From [Clostridium] asparagiforme DSM 15981 (GTDB lineage: Bacteria > Bacillota > Clostridia > Lachnospirales > Lachnospiraceae), in assembly GCA_025149125.1 (NCBI GenBank), contig CP102272.1, forward strand, positions 5,642,001 through 5,706,000: DNA of 64,000 bases. The letters run 5' to 3'. The number at the start of each line of letters is the position of its first letter. Positions within the stretch are counted from its first letter, which is position 1. Shown here one piece after another: positions 32,835 to 41,317 of this stretch. The notes beneath the pieces are model-generated. The model made no database searches. It worked only from the letters and a program-made list of their open reading frames with translations, and was not told the DNA's origin. The position numbers and the translations under genes are program-made.

Positions 32835-32836
32835 TT
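32803..32836 (-). terminator. Terminator after the Cys-rich protein gene
   Basis: AAGCAC and GTGCTT arms with inner TTGA/TCAA pairing, followed on the minus strand by TTTTTTC. It overlaps the stop codon of the gene at 32835. The hairpin separates portal/MuF genes from scaffold/capsid genes. Confidence 0.7.
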
Positions 32837-33071
32837 ATTTCCGCTTTTCCTTTTCGTAATAATCGCATTGTTCCGAACCGTCTATAACCGCAAGCGGTTT
32901 GAACTTTGGATAAGGGTACATCCGGCAACTGCTTTTTGTGTAATGGCTGGAATATACCGTTCCATCATCCCGAAAAATGCAATCCTTACACTGTTCACAT
33001 TTTGGCTTTTGGGTGTTGTCCGAAAGAACTTCATCCGCATACCGTTCTTCAAATGTTTTCTTTTCAGCCAT
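32835..33071 (-). CDS. Small Cys-rich protein downstream of the MuF toxin-like gene
   Basis: 78 residues, with six Cys including CEQCKDCIF, then SSCRMYP and EQCDYYEKE. This may bind zinc. It starts 15 bases after the MuF/ART gene and ends in a terminator, so it is expressed with it. The position is where polymorphic MuF toxins may have immunity genes, but similar small Cys-rich proteins also occur in phages without toxin domains. Function unknown. Confidence 0.7.
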   Translation of the reverse strand: MAEKKTFEERYADEVLSDNTQKPKCEQCKDCIFRDDGTVYSSHYTKSSCRMYPYPKFKPLAVIDGSEQCDYYEKEKRK

Positions 33072-33086
33072 TCAGCCACCTTCTTT

Positions 33087-35585
33087 CTACCGTTGCGGTT
33101 TCTGCCCGATAACTTCAAGATCAATGTAAATTGTTCCGGGTGTCTTTTCTACCTTTGTAACACGGAAAGTTGTTCCCTGCTGCAAAATGATTTCTGATTC
33201 TTGCCCGAATGAACTTTGCGGCTTTAGCCCATCCCACGATTTACCCGAACCATTACCAAAAGCGGAAAACGGTTCAACATACATCATTTGAGTACCGGAA
33301 GGGGCATATATGTTCAGGATAATATCACCGCTGAACCCTTTACCCTTTGCCACACCACACGAACAAAAGCCGTATTCCGTGGGGGTAGTACCCAAAAGCA
33401 AGGCTTCCAATTCAGCTTGTGAAGCGTGTTGCAGCTTATCCATTGGAACATTGAAAAATTTATCCATGCCCTTGAACCTACAACCACGCTGCAACCAAAA
33501 ATCTTCCTGATAAACCGATTTTTCGATTATATCAGTCATAGCGTTAATTTCTTTCCGCATTGCTCCGGGTTTCCAACCGGAATAACTAACCCCGATCTGA
33601 TCCAAGTCCACATTGCCAACGCCTAAAAACTTTTCGCTGCCGTATTCAATGCCCCGCAACGGTTCATTGAATTTGTGGTAACTTTGGGTATAGTCATATA
33701 TTGCATTTTTCTGAATAGGCGGGGAAGAACGCCACACTTCACCACACCTATCACGCAATAGGGCATCCGCTTCTTTCGTGCTTTTCGCCCACATAGCGGC
33801 ATCTTTGCGGGCTTGCGAATAGGCATCGTCAACCGCTTCTATTATACCACTATTTTCAACTTTTTTCAAATCAGCTTGAACTTTTGAAATTTCTTGTTCA
33901 ATCTTCTTCAACTGCTGCTGAATATCGTGGTAACTCTTGCCTTCTGTATCAAGTTCTTCAAGCTGCTTGTAAAGGTCTTGATACTTCTTCATCAAGTCAG
34001 GATCGGTTTCAGTAATGAACTTGCCTTCATAGTATTGCTTCTTTCCGGCAATGTTCAGGCTTTCCCAATCGGCGGTTGTCACATCCTTATTGTACCAAAT
34101 CCCGGAATAGGTCTTTATCTCGAAATCGTCAAGCTGCTGCTGAACCGCTGCTTTTTGGGCTTCAAGTTCAAGCTGCTTCTTTGCAAGGGCTTTCTTCTGT
34201 TCGGCTTTCAGCTTTTCATTCAATTTTTCCTGCCACTCTGCTTTTTGGGCTTCAATGGCTTCCATCTGTGAATGAAGGTCTTTCAGCTTTGTTAAATCCT
34301 CGCCATCAGTAAGCCCTTCAAGCGATCCGAAATCCTTAATTGCTTCATCATACGACCAACCACCGGAAATAGCCATAAACTGCACATTCAAATCTTCAAG
34401 CTGAACATCTGCATCCGCAATTTTGGCTTGCAGCTTTTTCTTTGTCAGATATTCCTTCTTTGGCGGAAGGGCGGGTTCAGGCTCTTTGTGGTGTGAATAG
34501 TGAAGTGCTGAACCATCATCCACCACATCAAAGCCGGATTTATCGCCACCGTCAACAAAGGTTTGCTTCCAATCCTCATAGTGCATATCATCCGGGATAT
34601 AATAGGTTTTGCCCGTTTCTTCATCCCGTGCCGCCCGTTCCCCAATATCCCCGAAATCTTCATCGAAATAGGGAACTGTGGTTGAACGGCAATATACATG
34701 AAAGGGCGGGGCGGTAACACCCGCTTGAAAATCCTTCATGGGGAAATGCTTTCCGTCAAGGCTTCTACAAATATCGGAAGTGTGGGAATCCAGCGTTGCC
34801 ACAATTTCATATTGTTCAACATCAAGATCATTGAAGCAATCCCTTTGTGCTGCTGAACTGAAATAGGCTTCTTCTGTCATAATCAGCCGCCCGGCGTTTT
34901 GCTTTGAAGTGTTCATCTTCTTTGCAAGTGAATCAATCGCCTTTTGTGGATCAGCCCCAAGCATGATATTTTGCGTAAGTTCGCCGTGAAGTTCTGAAAT
35001 CAGCTTTTCCTTATTCGTCCAAATCCTTTCAGAAAAGTTTTTCCCATCTACCGCCCACGGTTTGGAAAGCACCTTTTCAATCTGCGATTGATCCAACCCT
35101 GCAATATCCCAACCGATATTGAACCCCTTTTGAAGTTCATAAGCGGTATGATAATAGCCGCTTTCAAAAATATCACCCATTGCCCCGGTTACTGTTCCCA
35201 TCTGTTTTGAAAACATAACTTCAAGGCTTTGCTGTGTCTGAATTTTCAGGGCTTCCAGCTTTGAAATATGGTACTTTGCAGAAGCGTTTTCCAATTCCTT
35301 CATCCAGCCGCCCATTAAAGCGTTATCCTGCCCGTATTTGATATAGTCCTGAACATCCCATTGAAATTCTTTCAGGGCTGCACCTTTCAGGTATTGACGG
35401 GCTTGTGCAAGGGTAATTCCGTTGTTATCGGCAAACCGCTGATACCACCGGGCGATCTGCCCTTCAATCTGCTTTTGGGCTTCCTTGTACTGCCTTTCGA
35501 TTTCAGCAAAGGCGGCTGCACCCTGCCCGTTTTGGGCTTGTTCAAGCTGTTCAAACCGTAGCTTCCAATATTCGCTATTCTTCAA
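33087..35585 (-). CDS. MuF-type head protein with C-terminal ADP-ribosyltransferase domain
   Basis: About 832 residues from a TTG at 35585, which has AAAGGCGG 8 bases upstream (a GTG at 35594 is too close to that site). The N-terminal 340 residues are the SPP1 gp7/Mu gpF minor head domain, including TSDICRSLDGKHFPM and PPFHVYCRSTTVPY. A long Gln/Lys/Glu coiled coil follows (about 390-600). The last 200 residues look like an R-S-E class ADP-ribosyltransferase: Arg near 703 (LQRGCRF), FCSCG near 743-747 in place of the STS motif, and ESE at 799-801. It would be packaged in the head and could be injected. Confidence 0.88.
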   Translation of the reverse strand: MKNSEYWKLRFEQLEQAQNGQGAAAFAEIERQYKEAQKQIEGQIARWYQRFADNNGITLAQARQYLKGAALKEFQWDVQDYIKYGQDNALMGGWMKELENASAKYHISKLEALKIQTQQSLEVMFSKQMGTVTGAMGDIFESGYYHTAYELQKGFNIGWDIAGLDQSQIEKVLSKPWAVDGKNFSERIWTNKEKLISELHGELTQNIMLGADPQKAIDSLAKKMNTSKQNAGRLIMTEEAYFSSAAQRDCFNDLDVEQYEIVATLDSHTSDICRSLDGKHFPMKDFQAGVTAPPFHVYCRSTTVPYFDEDFGDIGERAARDEETGKTYYIPDDMHYEDWKQTFVDGGDKSGFDVVDDGSALHYSHHKEPEPALPPKKEYLTKKKLQAKIADADVQLEDLNVQFMAISGGWSYDEAIKDFGSLEGLTDGEDLTKLKDLHSQMEAIEAQKAEWQEKLNEKLKAEQKKALAKKQLELEAQKAAVQQQLDDFEIKTYSGIWYNKDVTTADWESLNIAGKKQYYEGKFITETDPDLMKKYQDLYKQLEELDTEGKSYHDIQQQLKKIEQEISKVQADLKKVENSGIIEAVDDAYSQARKDAAMWAKSTKEADALLRDRCGEVWRSSPPIQKNAIYDYTQSYHKFNEPLRGIEYGSEKFLGVGNVDLDQIGVSYSGWKPGAMRKEINAMTDIIEKSVYQEDFWLQRGCRFKGMDKFFNVPMDKLQHASQAELEALLLGTTPTEYGFCSCGVAKGKGFSGDIILNIYAPSGTQMMYVEPFSAFGNGSGKSWDGLKPQSSFGQESEIILQQGTTFRVTKVEKTPGTIYIDLEVIGQKPQR

Positions 35586-35784
35586 CCACTCCACCGCCTT
35601 TCACAAAGCGGGGAACAATCAGGCGGTAAAAGCTGCACACGGTTCTATTATTCATTGTCAGATTGAACTTTTTGAACCGCACCAACATCAGCCACGCAAA
35701 GGAAGCGAACAGCCGCCCTAAAATGGGGTTCTTATACTCCACTTCAAGGGTAACGGGTAAAATATCAATCTTTTTCACCTTCAT
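35575..35784 (-). CDS. Small phage protein between portal and MuF
   Basis: 69 residues from the ATG at 35784 (ribosome binding site AAAGGAAGG), overlapping the end of the portal gene. Basic, with a hydrophobic segment at about 22-36 (GRLFASFAWLMLVRF) and a Val/Gly-rich end. I do not recognise the family. Confidence 0.65.
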   Translation of the reverse strand: MKVKKIDILPVTLEVEYKNPILGRLFASFAWLMLVRFKKFNLTMNNRTVCSFYRLIVPRFVKGGGVVEE

Positions 35785-37300
35785 CTTTTTCACCTTCCTT
35801 TTGTGGCGGCTGATTGCCGGGTTGCTGCCCGAAAGGGTTATACCCCTGTTGCCGTTCAAATTCAGCCTGTTCTTCCTCTTTCTGCTTCTTCAAGCGTTCA
35901 AGTTCCTGTTGTGGATCGTCAACCCACGGGTGCATACCAATGATAGTTTCATCCGAAAGAATACCAACGGAAGCAGAACAGTTTGCAATAGCTTCACTTT
36001 CGTTGATAAGAATATCCCGGTTGAAAATAACCGTTACTTCCTCACCTTCAAAATCGCTCTGCCCGCTGTTTGCAAGATAAGCATTGACAAACCAAAGGAT
36101 TTCTTCAAAGGCGGCTTGCAATTCGGTTTCCATATCGTTAGCATCCAAATCAATATCAGAATACATTGATTGAATGTTCATCTGATTAGGGTTGCCGGAA
36201 AGCCTATCATCTTTGGCATCATAACCCATGCCATTTTCAATGATTGCCTTTTTGAAAATTTCCACAATCGCCTTGTAATTTTCGGCGTTTACATGGATTT
36301 CAAGGGTTTCAACCCCGCCTTTGGTTTCACCATCATAGCGAACCTTTACCGCACCGAAGGTTGCAAGGTTACGCCTGAATTCACCTAAATTCTGCCCGTC
36401 ATAGTTTTTAAGAACAAGAATTGTGTTCCTTGCGTCCTCTTGCATATTGTTTTCAAAGTCCGAAAGCATAACATTGATACCGTCTTGAAGGGATTTCACC
36501 TTCTTCAAAAGCGGGGTTTCCTGTTCGTTATACTTTATCGGGATCAAGGGAACTTTCGCCCAATTAAAGCCTTGCACCTTTCCATCTTCACCAATGATTG
36601 TTACATGGGGAGAATCTGCTGCTTCCTGATTTACTACATCAGGTACAAGCGAACCACCATCCAAAATGAAGTTGTGTACCCCGTCAAGGTCATACACTTC
36701 AACTTTTTCAATCACAACCGGGTTTGTTCCCTCGTAACCAATCACCAAATAAAGCCGCACGGCAAAATCAAGAATGGTGTGTTCATTGTCCTGCCAAAAG
36801 GGAAGCACTTCATACCCCGGAAACATACGGAAGGAGAATTCCCCGCTTTCGTTGTAATAGGGGTATAACCACGCTATACCACTATTCAAGGCGGCTTTCC
36901 CGGTATTTTTCAGGGTTTTCATAAACCGCTTATTGAAAATATGCTTCAAAAGTTCAATGTACTGCTTGTTTTCGCCTTCAACGGCGAAAGGCTGCCCCAA
37001 AAGGTAGTTTGCCTTTTGGTTTACCAGCTTTGCATACTGATTATCAATAACACGGTTGTTCGGAAGATTATCAACTTCTTCCAGCTTGCCATCTTCCCCG
37101 ATCATGGTTCTTTTGCGGGTGATAATATCGTGTTCATTGTCATAGTACAAATGCCCTTTGATCTGCATGATCCGCTGCGGGCTGTTCTTCCAGCGGGCAA
37201 TTTCTTTTTCAAGGAATTCTTTATCGTGCATCCTTCCATGAACGCCCTGCAACGCCCAATTTGAAACACGCAACGCCATATTGCCTATAAAATCCAACAC
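35765..37300 (-). CDS. Portal protein (SPP1 gp6 family)
   Basis: 511 residues. Motifs DNEHDIITRKRTMI, LPNNRVIDNQYAKLVNQKANYLLGQP (read in parts) and the central LIPIKYNEQETPLLKKVKSLQDGIN (read in parts) are those of the gp6/Phage_prot_Gp6 portal. The tail end (about 470-511) is Gln/Glu/Lys-rich and disordered. It forms the dodecameric DNA gate at the head vertex. It lies in the normal order TerL, portal, MuF. Confidence 0.95.
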   Translation of the reverse strand: MLDFIGNMALRVSNWALQGVHGRMHDKEFLEKEIARWKNSPQRIMQIKGHLYYDNEHDIITRKRTMIGEDGKLEEVDNLPNNRVIDNQYAKLVNQKANYLLGQPFAVEGENKQYIELLKHIFNKRFMKTLKNTGKAALNSGIAWLYPYYNESGEFSFRMFPGYEVLPFWQDNEHTILDFAVRLYLVIGYEGTNPVVIEKVEVYDLDGVHNFILDGGSLVPDVVNQEAADSPHVTIIGEDGKVQGFNWAKVPLIPIKYNEQETPLLKKVKSLQDGINVMLSDFENNMQEDARNTILVLKNYDGQNLGEFRRNLATFGAVKVRYDGETKGGVETLEIHVNAENYKAIVEIFKKAIIENGMGYDAKDDRLSGNPNQMNIQSMYSDIDLDANDMETELQAAFEEILWFVNAYLANSGQSDFEGEEVTVIFNRDILINESEAIANCSASVGILSDETIIGMHPWVDDPQQELERLKKQKEEEQAEFERQQGYNPFGQQPGNQPPQKEGEKDEGEKD

Positions 37301-37301
37301 T

Positions 37302-37631
37302 TTATTTCACCCCCTTTTCAAAGCAAGCTGCCATTATTTTATTTGTGGTTGTGTAGATTTCATCCAAATGCGAACCCATAAAATCACACACGGGTTCTTC
37401 CGTCTTTTCGTTGGCTACAAGGTGAACCCCAAAGCTGAAAGAAAAAGCGTGAATCAGTTCGTGAATAACCGTCTGCCGGAATAGTTCTTTGGGAAGGGTG
37501 CAATCAAGAAAAATTTGCAAATCCTTGTAGTAGGTAACGCCTAAACATTCAGCACCTTTGACTTTCAGTTTTTCATTATCCCGCTGAACACTTTGAACTT
37601 CCCAAATCAGCCCGTTAGCCTTAAATTTCAC
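37302..37631 (-). CDS. Small zinc metallopeptidase-like protein
   Basis: About 109 residues. Contains HELIHAF with two His ligands and a catalytic Glu, and a later acidic residue-rich part (KTEEPVCDF) that could supply the third ligand; this resembles the ImmA/IrrE or SprT-like zincin group. I prefer the GTG at 37631, which has AAAGGGG 8 bases upstream, over the ATG at 37652. It is inserted between the large terminase and portal genes, where a protease is not standard; a role in virion assembly or host-protein cleavage is open. Confidence 0.75.
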   Translation of the reverse strand: MKFKANGLIWEVQSVQRDNEKLKVKGAECLGVTYYKDLQIFLDCTLPKELFRQTVIHELIHAFSFSFGVHLVANEKTEEPVCDFMGSHLDEIYTTTNKIMAACFEKGVK

Positions 37632-37718
37632 CTTGTTCACCCCTTTCTTCATTGCATAATAAAATCAAAAGCCCGGAAACATACGGTTTCAGGGCTTGCT
37701 TGTTACTAATTTGATATT

Positions 37719-38984
37719 TTAATCAAAGCTGAACGCATCCGGCAACAGAAGTTTTGTTACCCCGTACCGCATGGAATCCATACCATGTGAAAATTCGTGA
37801 TCCGGCTTGTCGGTCAGCTTACCATCTTTATCTTTACCCCAACAATAATTGTCGATTTCCTTTTTGAACTCTACACAATGGGGGTGAACTACAATCTGAT
37901 AGTTCTGAATAAGCTGAATACCGTGATTCACACTATCCTTGCCCTTGCGGGAAGGCTCTGCTTTGATACCTTCATCTTGAAGTTCGGCTATGCTTTTAGG
38001 CTCTGCATTATCGCAAATAATCTTTTGCCCGCCATAACCCATTTTCTTTATCTGTTCGGCAATGATCTTGTTGGTAACGCCTGTTTGATACCATTCATCA
38101 AAAATGTATATCCGCATTGCAGCGTTATCCACCATTTCACAAACAAAGGCGTTTGGATCAGTGAAGCCGAAATCAAGATTGAACGCTGATTTTATACCGG
38201 GAATAGCCCGGATTTCATCAACATTGAAATCTTCACATACAACATTGGTGTAAATCAGCCCTTCCGCAATGCCCCATTCACCTTCACCTTCAATGCGGTA
38301 TCGGCGGGGGTTGTTTTTCTGCATTTTCAGGAATATGTTGCGGTCAGATTCATCCAGCCATTCATTACATTGCCATGTGGTAGTTTTTACAAAGGTATCT
38401 TCATCAGGTGTATCAAAGAAGCGGGCTTTCAGCCAGCTTGTAGCACTCCATGGGTTGAAGGTCAGGGTTATTTGCTTGAAATACCCTTCCGGCACTTCAC
38501 CACGGATTGACAAATCAAGTTTGTTGAAATCATCTTCATTGGTGATTTCATAGGCTTCTTCAATCCACACCCAACACAAAACACCCTTATCAACCGAAAT
38601 TGAAGTGATCTTTAATCCATCATCCAACCCACGGAATAAAATCTTTTGTCCTGTATCGGTTCGGGTTATCTGCATAGGGGAAACGGTACATTCAAAGTAC
38701 CCATCAAGCCCTAATCTGTGAATAGCCCATTTCAGATCACTATAAACCGAATCCCGCAAAGTGTTTGAATAACGGCGAACACATAAACCGTTGCTTTGCG
38801 GATATTTGAAAAGGCGAACAATCATATTCAAAGCGGTTGTTTTGCTTTTCTTTGAACCTCTTGAACCTTTACAAACACGGTATCTTGCTTTTGTGTGCCA
38901 AAAATCCTTGTAACTCTTGCCGATAATTGCCGGAAGGTTTATTCTGAACGCTTCACTATTCTTCAAGGTCTGCTTCCCCCTCAA
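37719..38984 (-). CDS. terL: Terminase large subunit
   Basis: 421 residues of the PBSX/Terminase_3 family. The ATPase has Walker A (KGSRGSKKSKT) and Walker B with catalytic Glu (LCWVWIEEAYE). The RNase H-like nuclease follows with Asp in NLDFGFTDPNAF, then IICDNAEPKSI and the C-terminal Asp in SHGMDSMRYG. It packages DNA and cuts concatemers. The start overlaps the small-subunit gene. Confidence 0.97.
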   Translation of the reverse strand: MRGKQTLKNSEAFRINLPAIIGKSYKDFWHTKARYRVCKGSRGSKKSKTTALNMIVRLFKYPQSNGLCVRRYSNTLRDSVYSDLKWAIHRLGLDGYFECTVSPMQITRTDTGQKILFRGLDDGLKITSISVDKGVLCWVWIEEAYEITNEDDFNKLDLSIRGEVPEGYFKQITLTFNPWSATSWLKARFFDTPDEDTFVKTTTWQCNEWLDESDRNIFLKMQKNNPRRYRIEGEGEWGIAEGLIYTNVVCEDFNVDEIRAIPGIKSAFNLDFGFTDPNAFVCEMVDNAAMRIYIFDEWYQTGVTNKIIAEQIKKMGYGGQKIICDNAEPKSIAELQDEGIKAEPSRKGKDSVNHGIQLIQNYQIVVHPHCVEFKKEIDNYCWGKDKDGKLTDKPDHEFSHGMDSMRYGVTKLLLPDAFSFD

Positions 38985-39456
38985 AGATAATAGGAATATT
39001 CATATTTACATCCAGCTTATCATTCCACATTCCCAAATGCTTCCCTAATAGTTCAAGGGCTTTCAGCTTTGAAGAAAGTTTAACTTCCCGTTCAACGCCT
39101 ATTTCACCGCTTTTGGTTGGAATGGTTTTTACTTTTACCGATTCAATCGCTGCAAGGTCAGCTTCATCAGCATCAGGAAGAATTTCACAATCAGTATTGA
39201 CAACATCCGCAATATTGACAAAAGCAATTTTGGCAAGTTCCTGAACAACTCGATCCTGATTGATCCCGGTTCGGCGGCTTCTTTCGGCAAGGGCTTTTTC
39301 GATAGCTTCCGCAATGTAAGGTTTTGCAAGGTTTTCTGTTGCAGTCTGTCTTGCATTATCTACCTTATAACCCGCCCTGATAGCCGCTTGTGTTGCGTTC
39401 AGGTCAATCAGGTATTCTTCAACAAATCGCTTTTGTTTCGCTGTAAGTTTTGCCAT
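38956..39456 (-). CDS. terS: Terminase small subunit
   Basis: About 166 residues from the ATG at 39456, which follows AAAGGGGG. The helix-turn-helix part (LTAKQKRFVEEYLIDLNATQAAIRAGY, read in parts) is the Terminase_2 signature; the oligomerisation and C-terminal parts follow (LSSKLKALELLGKHLGMWND). It recognises the packaging site and recruits TerL. A strongly structured region lies just upstream. Confidence 0.95.
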   Translation of the reverse strand: MAKLTAKQKRFVEEYLIDLNATQAAIRAGYKVDNARQTATENLAKPYIAEAIEKALAERSRRTGINQDRVVQELAKIAFVNIADVVNTDCEILPDADEADLAAIESVKVKTIPTKSGEIGVEREVKLSSKLKALELLGKHLGMWNDKLDVNMNIPIIFEGEADLEE

Positions 39457-39513
39457 CCGGCAACACCCCCTTTCAGTCAGGTTAATTTCAAACATCCTGA
39501 TAAACATAAAAAG

Positions 39514-39581
39514 ATTTTCCCGGTGGGTAGGAGTTCACCGACTATGCCCGAAATCGGCTATGAGTACCCCACCGGGAAAAT
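39514..39581 (-). ncRNA. Structured element upstream of the terminase genes
   Basis: A perfect 14-bp outer stem (ATTTTCCCGGTGGG with CCCACCGGGAAAAT) encloses GGTA/TACC and CCGA/TCGG pairings, giving a compact folded RNA or DNA element. It is in the leader of the late operon, right before terS, so it may be a cis-acting RNA, a late-promoter control site or part of the packaging site. I do not recognise a known RNA family. Confidence 0.5.
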
Positions 39582-39582
39582 A

Positions 39583-39614
39583 AAAAATCAACAAGGTTTC
39601 CCTTGCTGATTTTT
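39583..39614 (-). terminator. Terminator after the DUF1492 regulator
   Basis: A 14-base stem with one A/C mismatch (G-U capable in RNA): AAAAATCA.CAAGG with CCTTG.TGATTTTT, then T-rich sequence on the minus strand. It ends the early region before the terminase genes. Confidence 0.75.
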
Positions 39615-39663
39615 CACTATACATTATAACACGCCCCTTATATAACATGATATATGAAACACA

Positions 39664-40092
39664 TCATTTTTCCTCACTTTTTATAAGTTGTTCAAAGGCT
39701 TTCAGGGCGTAGCCGTGCATATTAAGAACATACTGATATGTAAAGTTCATTTCAACGGCGATAACCTCAAACTTCTTGAACTCAACATACCGCTTGAACA
39801 AAAGGGCGATATAATCAGGGTTCTTCAAGCCCTGAATCTGATTGATTATCCTGTGTTTTTCATCAACATACCGATCAATTTCAGCATTGATTTCTGCTTC
39901 AAGGTCAATGATCCTGCCTATCAGCTTCACAAACGGGGCATCCCCGGAAGGGCTTGTTTGTACCCTCTCTTTGGAATAGTCAACGCTGCCTGTGCTTTGC
40001 GACTTCAAACGCAAATCGTCTAATTCCTTGATTTTCTGATTTATCACGGTATCTAACCGCTGTAACTGCTGCAAATATTCTTTTGCCTTCAT
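39664..40092 (-). CDS. DUF1492 / ArpU-like late transcription regulator
   Basis: About 142 residues from the ATG at 40092 (AGGAAG upstream). A coiled first half (MKAKEYLQQLQRLDTVINQKIKEL, read in parts) is followed by a sigma-4-like helix-turn-helix, ALLFKRYVEFKKFEVIAVEMNFTYQYV (read in parts). Such proteins sit at the end of the early region and turn on packaging and structural genes. Its position before the terminator and terS is classical. Confidence 0.9.
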   Translation of the reverse strand: MKAKEYLQQLQRLDTVINQKIKELDDLRLKSQSTGSVDYSKERVQTSPSGDAPFVKLIGRIIDLEAEINAEIDRYVDEKHRIINQIQGLKNPDYIALLFKRYVEFKKFEVIAVEMNFTYQYVLNMHGYALKAFEQLIKSEEK

Positions 40093-40408
40093 AGCAATCT
40101 TCCTTTCTTCATCTTGACTTATATCTTGACTTACGGGAAAACCCTTGTAAAATGGGGCTTTTCTCAATGTGCTATTCAAGATAAGTCAAGATACGGAAGA
40201 TAAATTCTTTATATATTATTTTTGCGAAACGGTGTAATTTATTGTTTTAAGAATTTATCATCTTTTAAAAAATCAATATTAAGTTGACTTATCTTGACTT
40301 AAAGCCCGAAAACCCTTGATATATCAGGCTTTTTTACAAGTCAAGTTCCCACTACAACAACTTGACTTAATCTTGAATAGCAAGTTGACTTGCCGCATAT
40401 TTTGAAAG
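40093..40408. repeat. Iteron-like cluster of TTGACTT motifs
   Basis: 316 bases without a gene. TTGACTT or its complement AAGTCAA occurs eight times: near 40114, 40126, 40183, 40284, 40294, 40338, 40362 and 40385, often in the longer form CTTGACTTA or AAGTTGACTT. A central AT-rich stretch lies at 40200-40275. Six more copies are at 56683-56861. This could be a replication origin or a multi-site operator. Confidence 0.6.
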
Positions 40409-40420
40409 TTAATTTTCAAA
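40401..40420. repeat. Dispersed palindrome, copy at the end of the ADP-ribosylglycohydrolase gene
   Basis: TTTGAAA and TTTCAAA arms around GTTAAT; exact reverse complement of 17026-17045. It spans the stop codon at 40409. Confidence 0.6.
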
Positions 40421-41317
40421 AATCAGCTCTGCACACAAGCCCTTTATCCAATCACGGCGGGGAATCTGCGAAATCCATTCATCAGGAACACCGCTTTCAC
40501 CACCGCAACCGTAATATATCCCGGCAAGCCCGCCAGCAACCGCCGCAACGGTATCAGTATCTTCACCCAAATTCACGGCGGTAAGAACGCAATCCCGGTA
40601 TGTGTTAGTATTCAGAAAACACCAAAGGGCGGCTTCCAGCGTGTCAACCACATAGCCTGAACTTCTTACAAAGGTTCGTTTCAACCATTCAAGATCAATC
40701 AGCTTGCAGAATTCAGAAAGCATTGAAACACTTTCAATTTGCCCTTTGAACTTTTCGATTCCGCTGAAAACAGCTTCTTCCTTCTTCATGCCGTTCATCA
40801 GGTTTTCAACAATCGCCGTATAAATGCGGCAAGCGAAATCTGAAATGAAATGTGCGTGTGTCAGGTGTGCAACGCTCAAAAGTTCAGCTTCTTTTTCCGG
40901 GTAGTTAGGTAACATTGCAACCGGAAGAATACGCATCAAAGCCCCGTTCCCGTTATCCATGCGGGTTTTACCACCGCACTTTGCAGCATCCTTTCCGTTG
41001 GCATAACGGGCGATTGCCCGCCTTGTTCCACCACCCACATCAAACACTTTCCCGTAAGGGGTGAACATTCCATCATTCAGCCAATGGAAAAAGTTCTGCA
41101 TAATATCAGCCGGATCAACCTTTCCCAATTTCACCATACTGTCAAGGGTTGCAAGTGTCAGGCTGCTATCATCCGACCATGTACCGGGCGGCTGGTTGTG
41201 TGTTCCGTAACCCGTCATATCTGTAATGGTGAAGGTGTCACGCTTTCGGAATTCCACCGGAACGCCCAAAGCATCACCGACCACAAGCCCCATAATTCCA
41301 TTATAAAATTTGTTCAT
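40409..41317 (-). CDS. ADP-ribosylglycohydrolase (DraG-like)
   Basis: About 302 residues from the ATG at 41317 behind AAAGGAAGG. The family motifs are clear: GLVVGDALGVPVEF, TWSDDSSLTLATL (metal ligands), NGNGALMRILPVA, VAHLTHAHF, and NLGEDTDTVAAVAGGLAG. The enzyme removes ADP-ribose from proteins, nucleic acids or small molecules. In this phage it may undo host ADP-ribosylation defences or the action of the phage's own ART domain in the MuF head protein. It lies at the end of the HD/DraG part of the early operon. Confidence 0.94.
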   Translation of the reverse strand: MNKFYNGIMGLVVGDALGVPVEFRKRDTFTITDMTGYGTHNQPPGTWSDDSSLTLATLDSMVKLGKVDPADIMQNFFHWLNDGMFTPYGKVFDVGGGTRRAIARYANGKDAAKCGGKTRMDNGNGALMRILPVAMLPNYPEKEAELLSVAHLTHAHFISDFACRIYTAIVENLMNGMKKEEAVFSGIEKFKGQIESVSMLSEFCKLIDLEWLKRTFVRSSGYVVDTLEAALWCFLNTNTYRDCVLTAVNLGEDTDTVAAVAGGLAGIYYGCGGESGVPDEWISQIPRRDWIKGLCAELIFEN

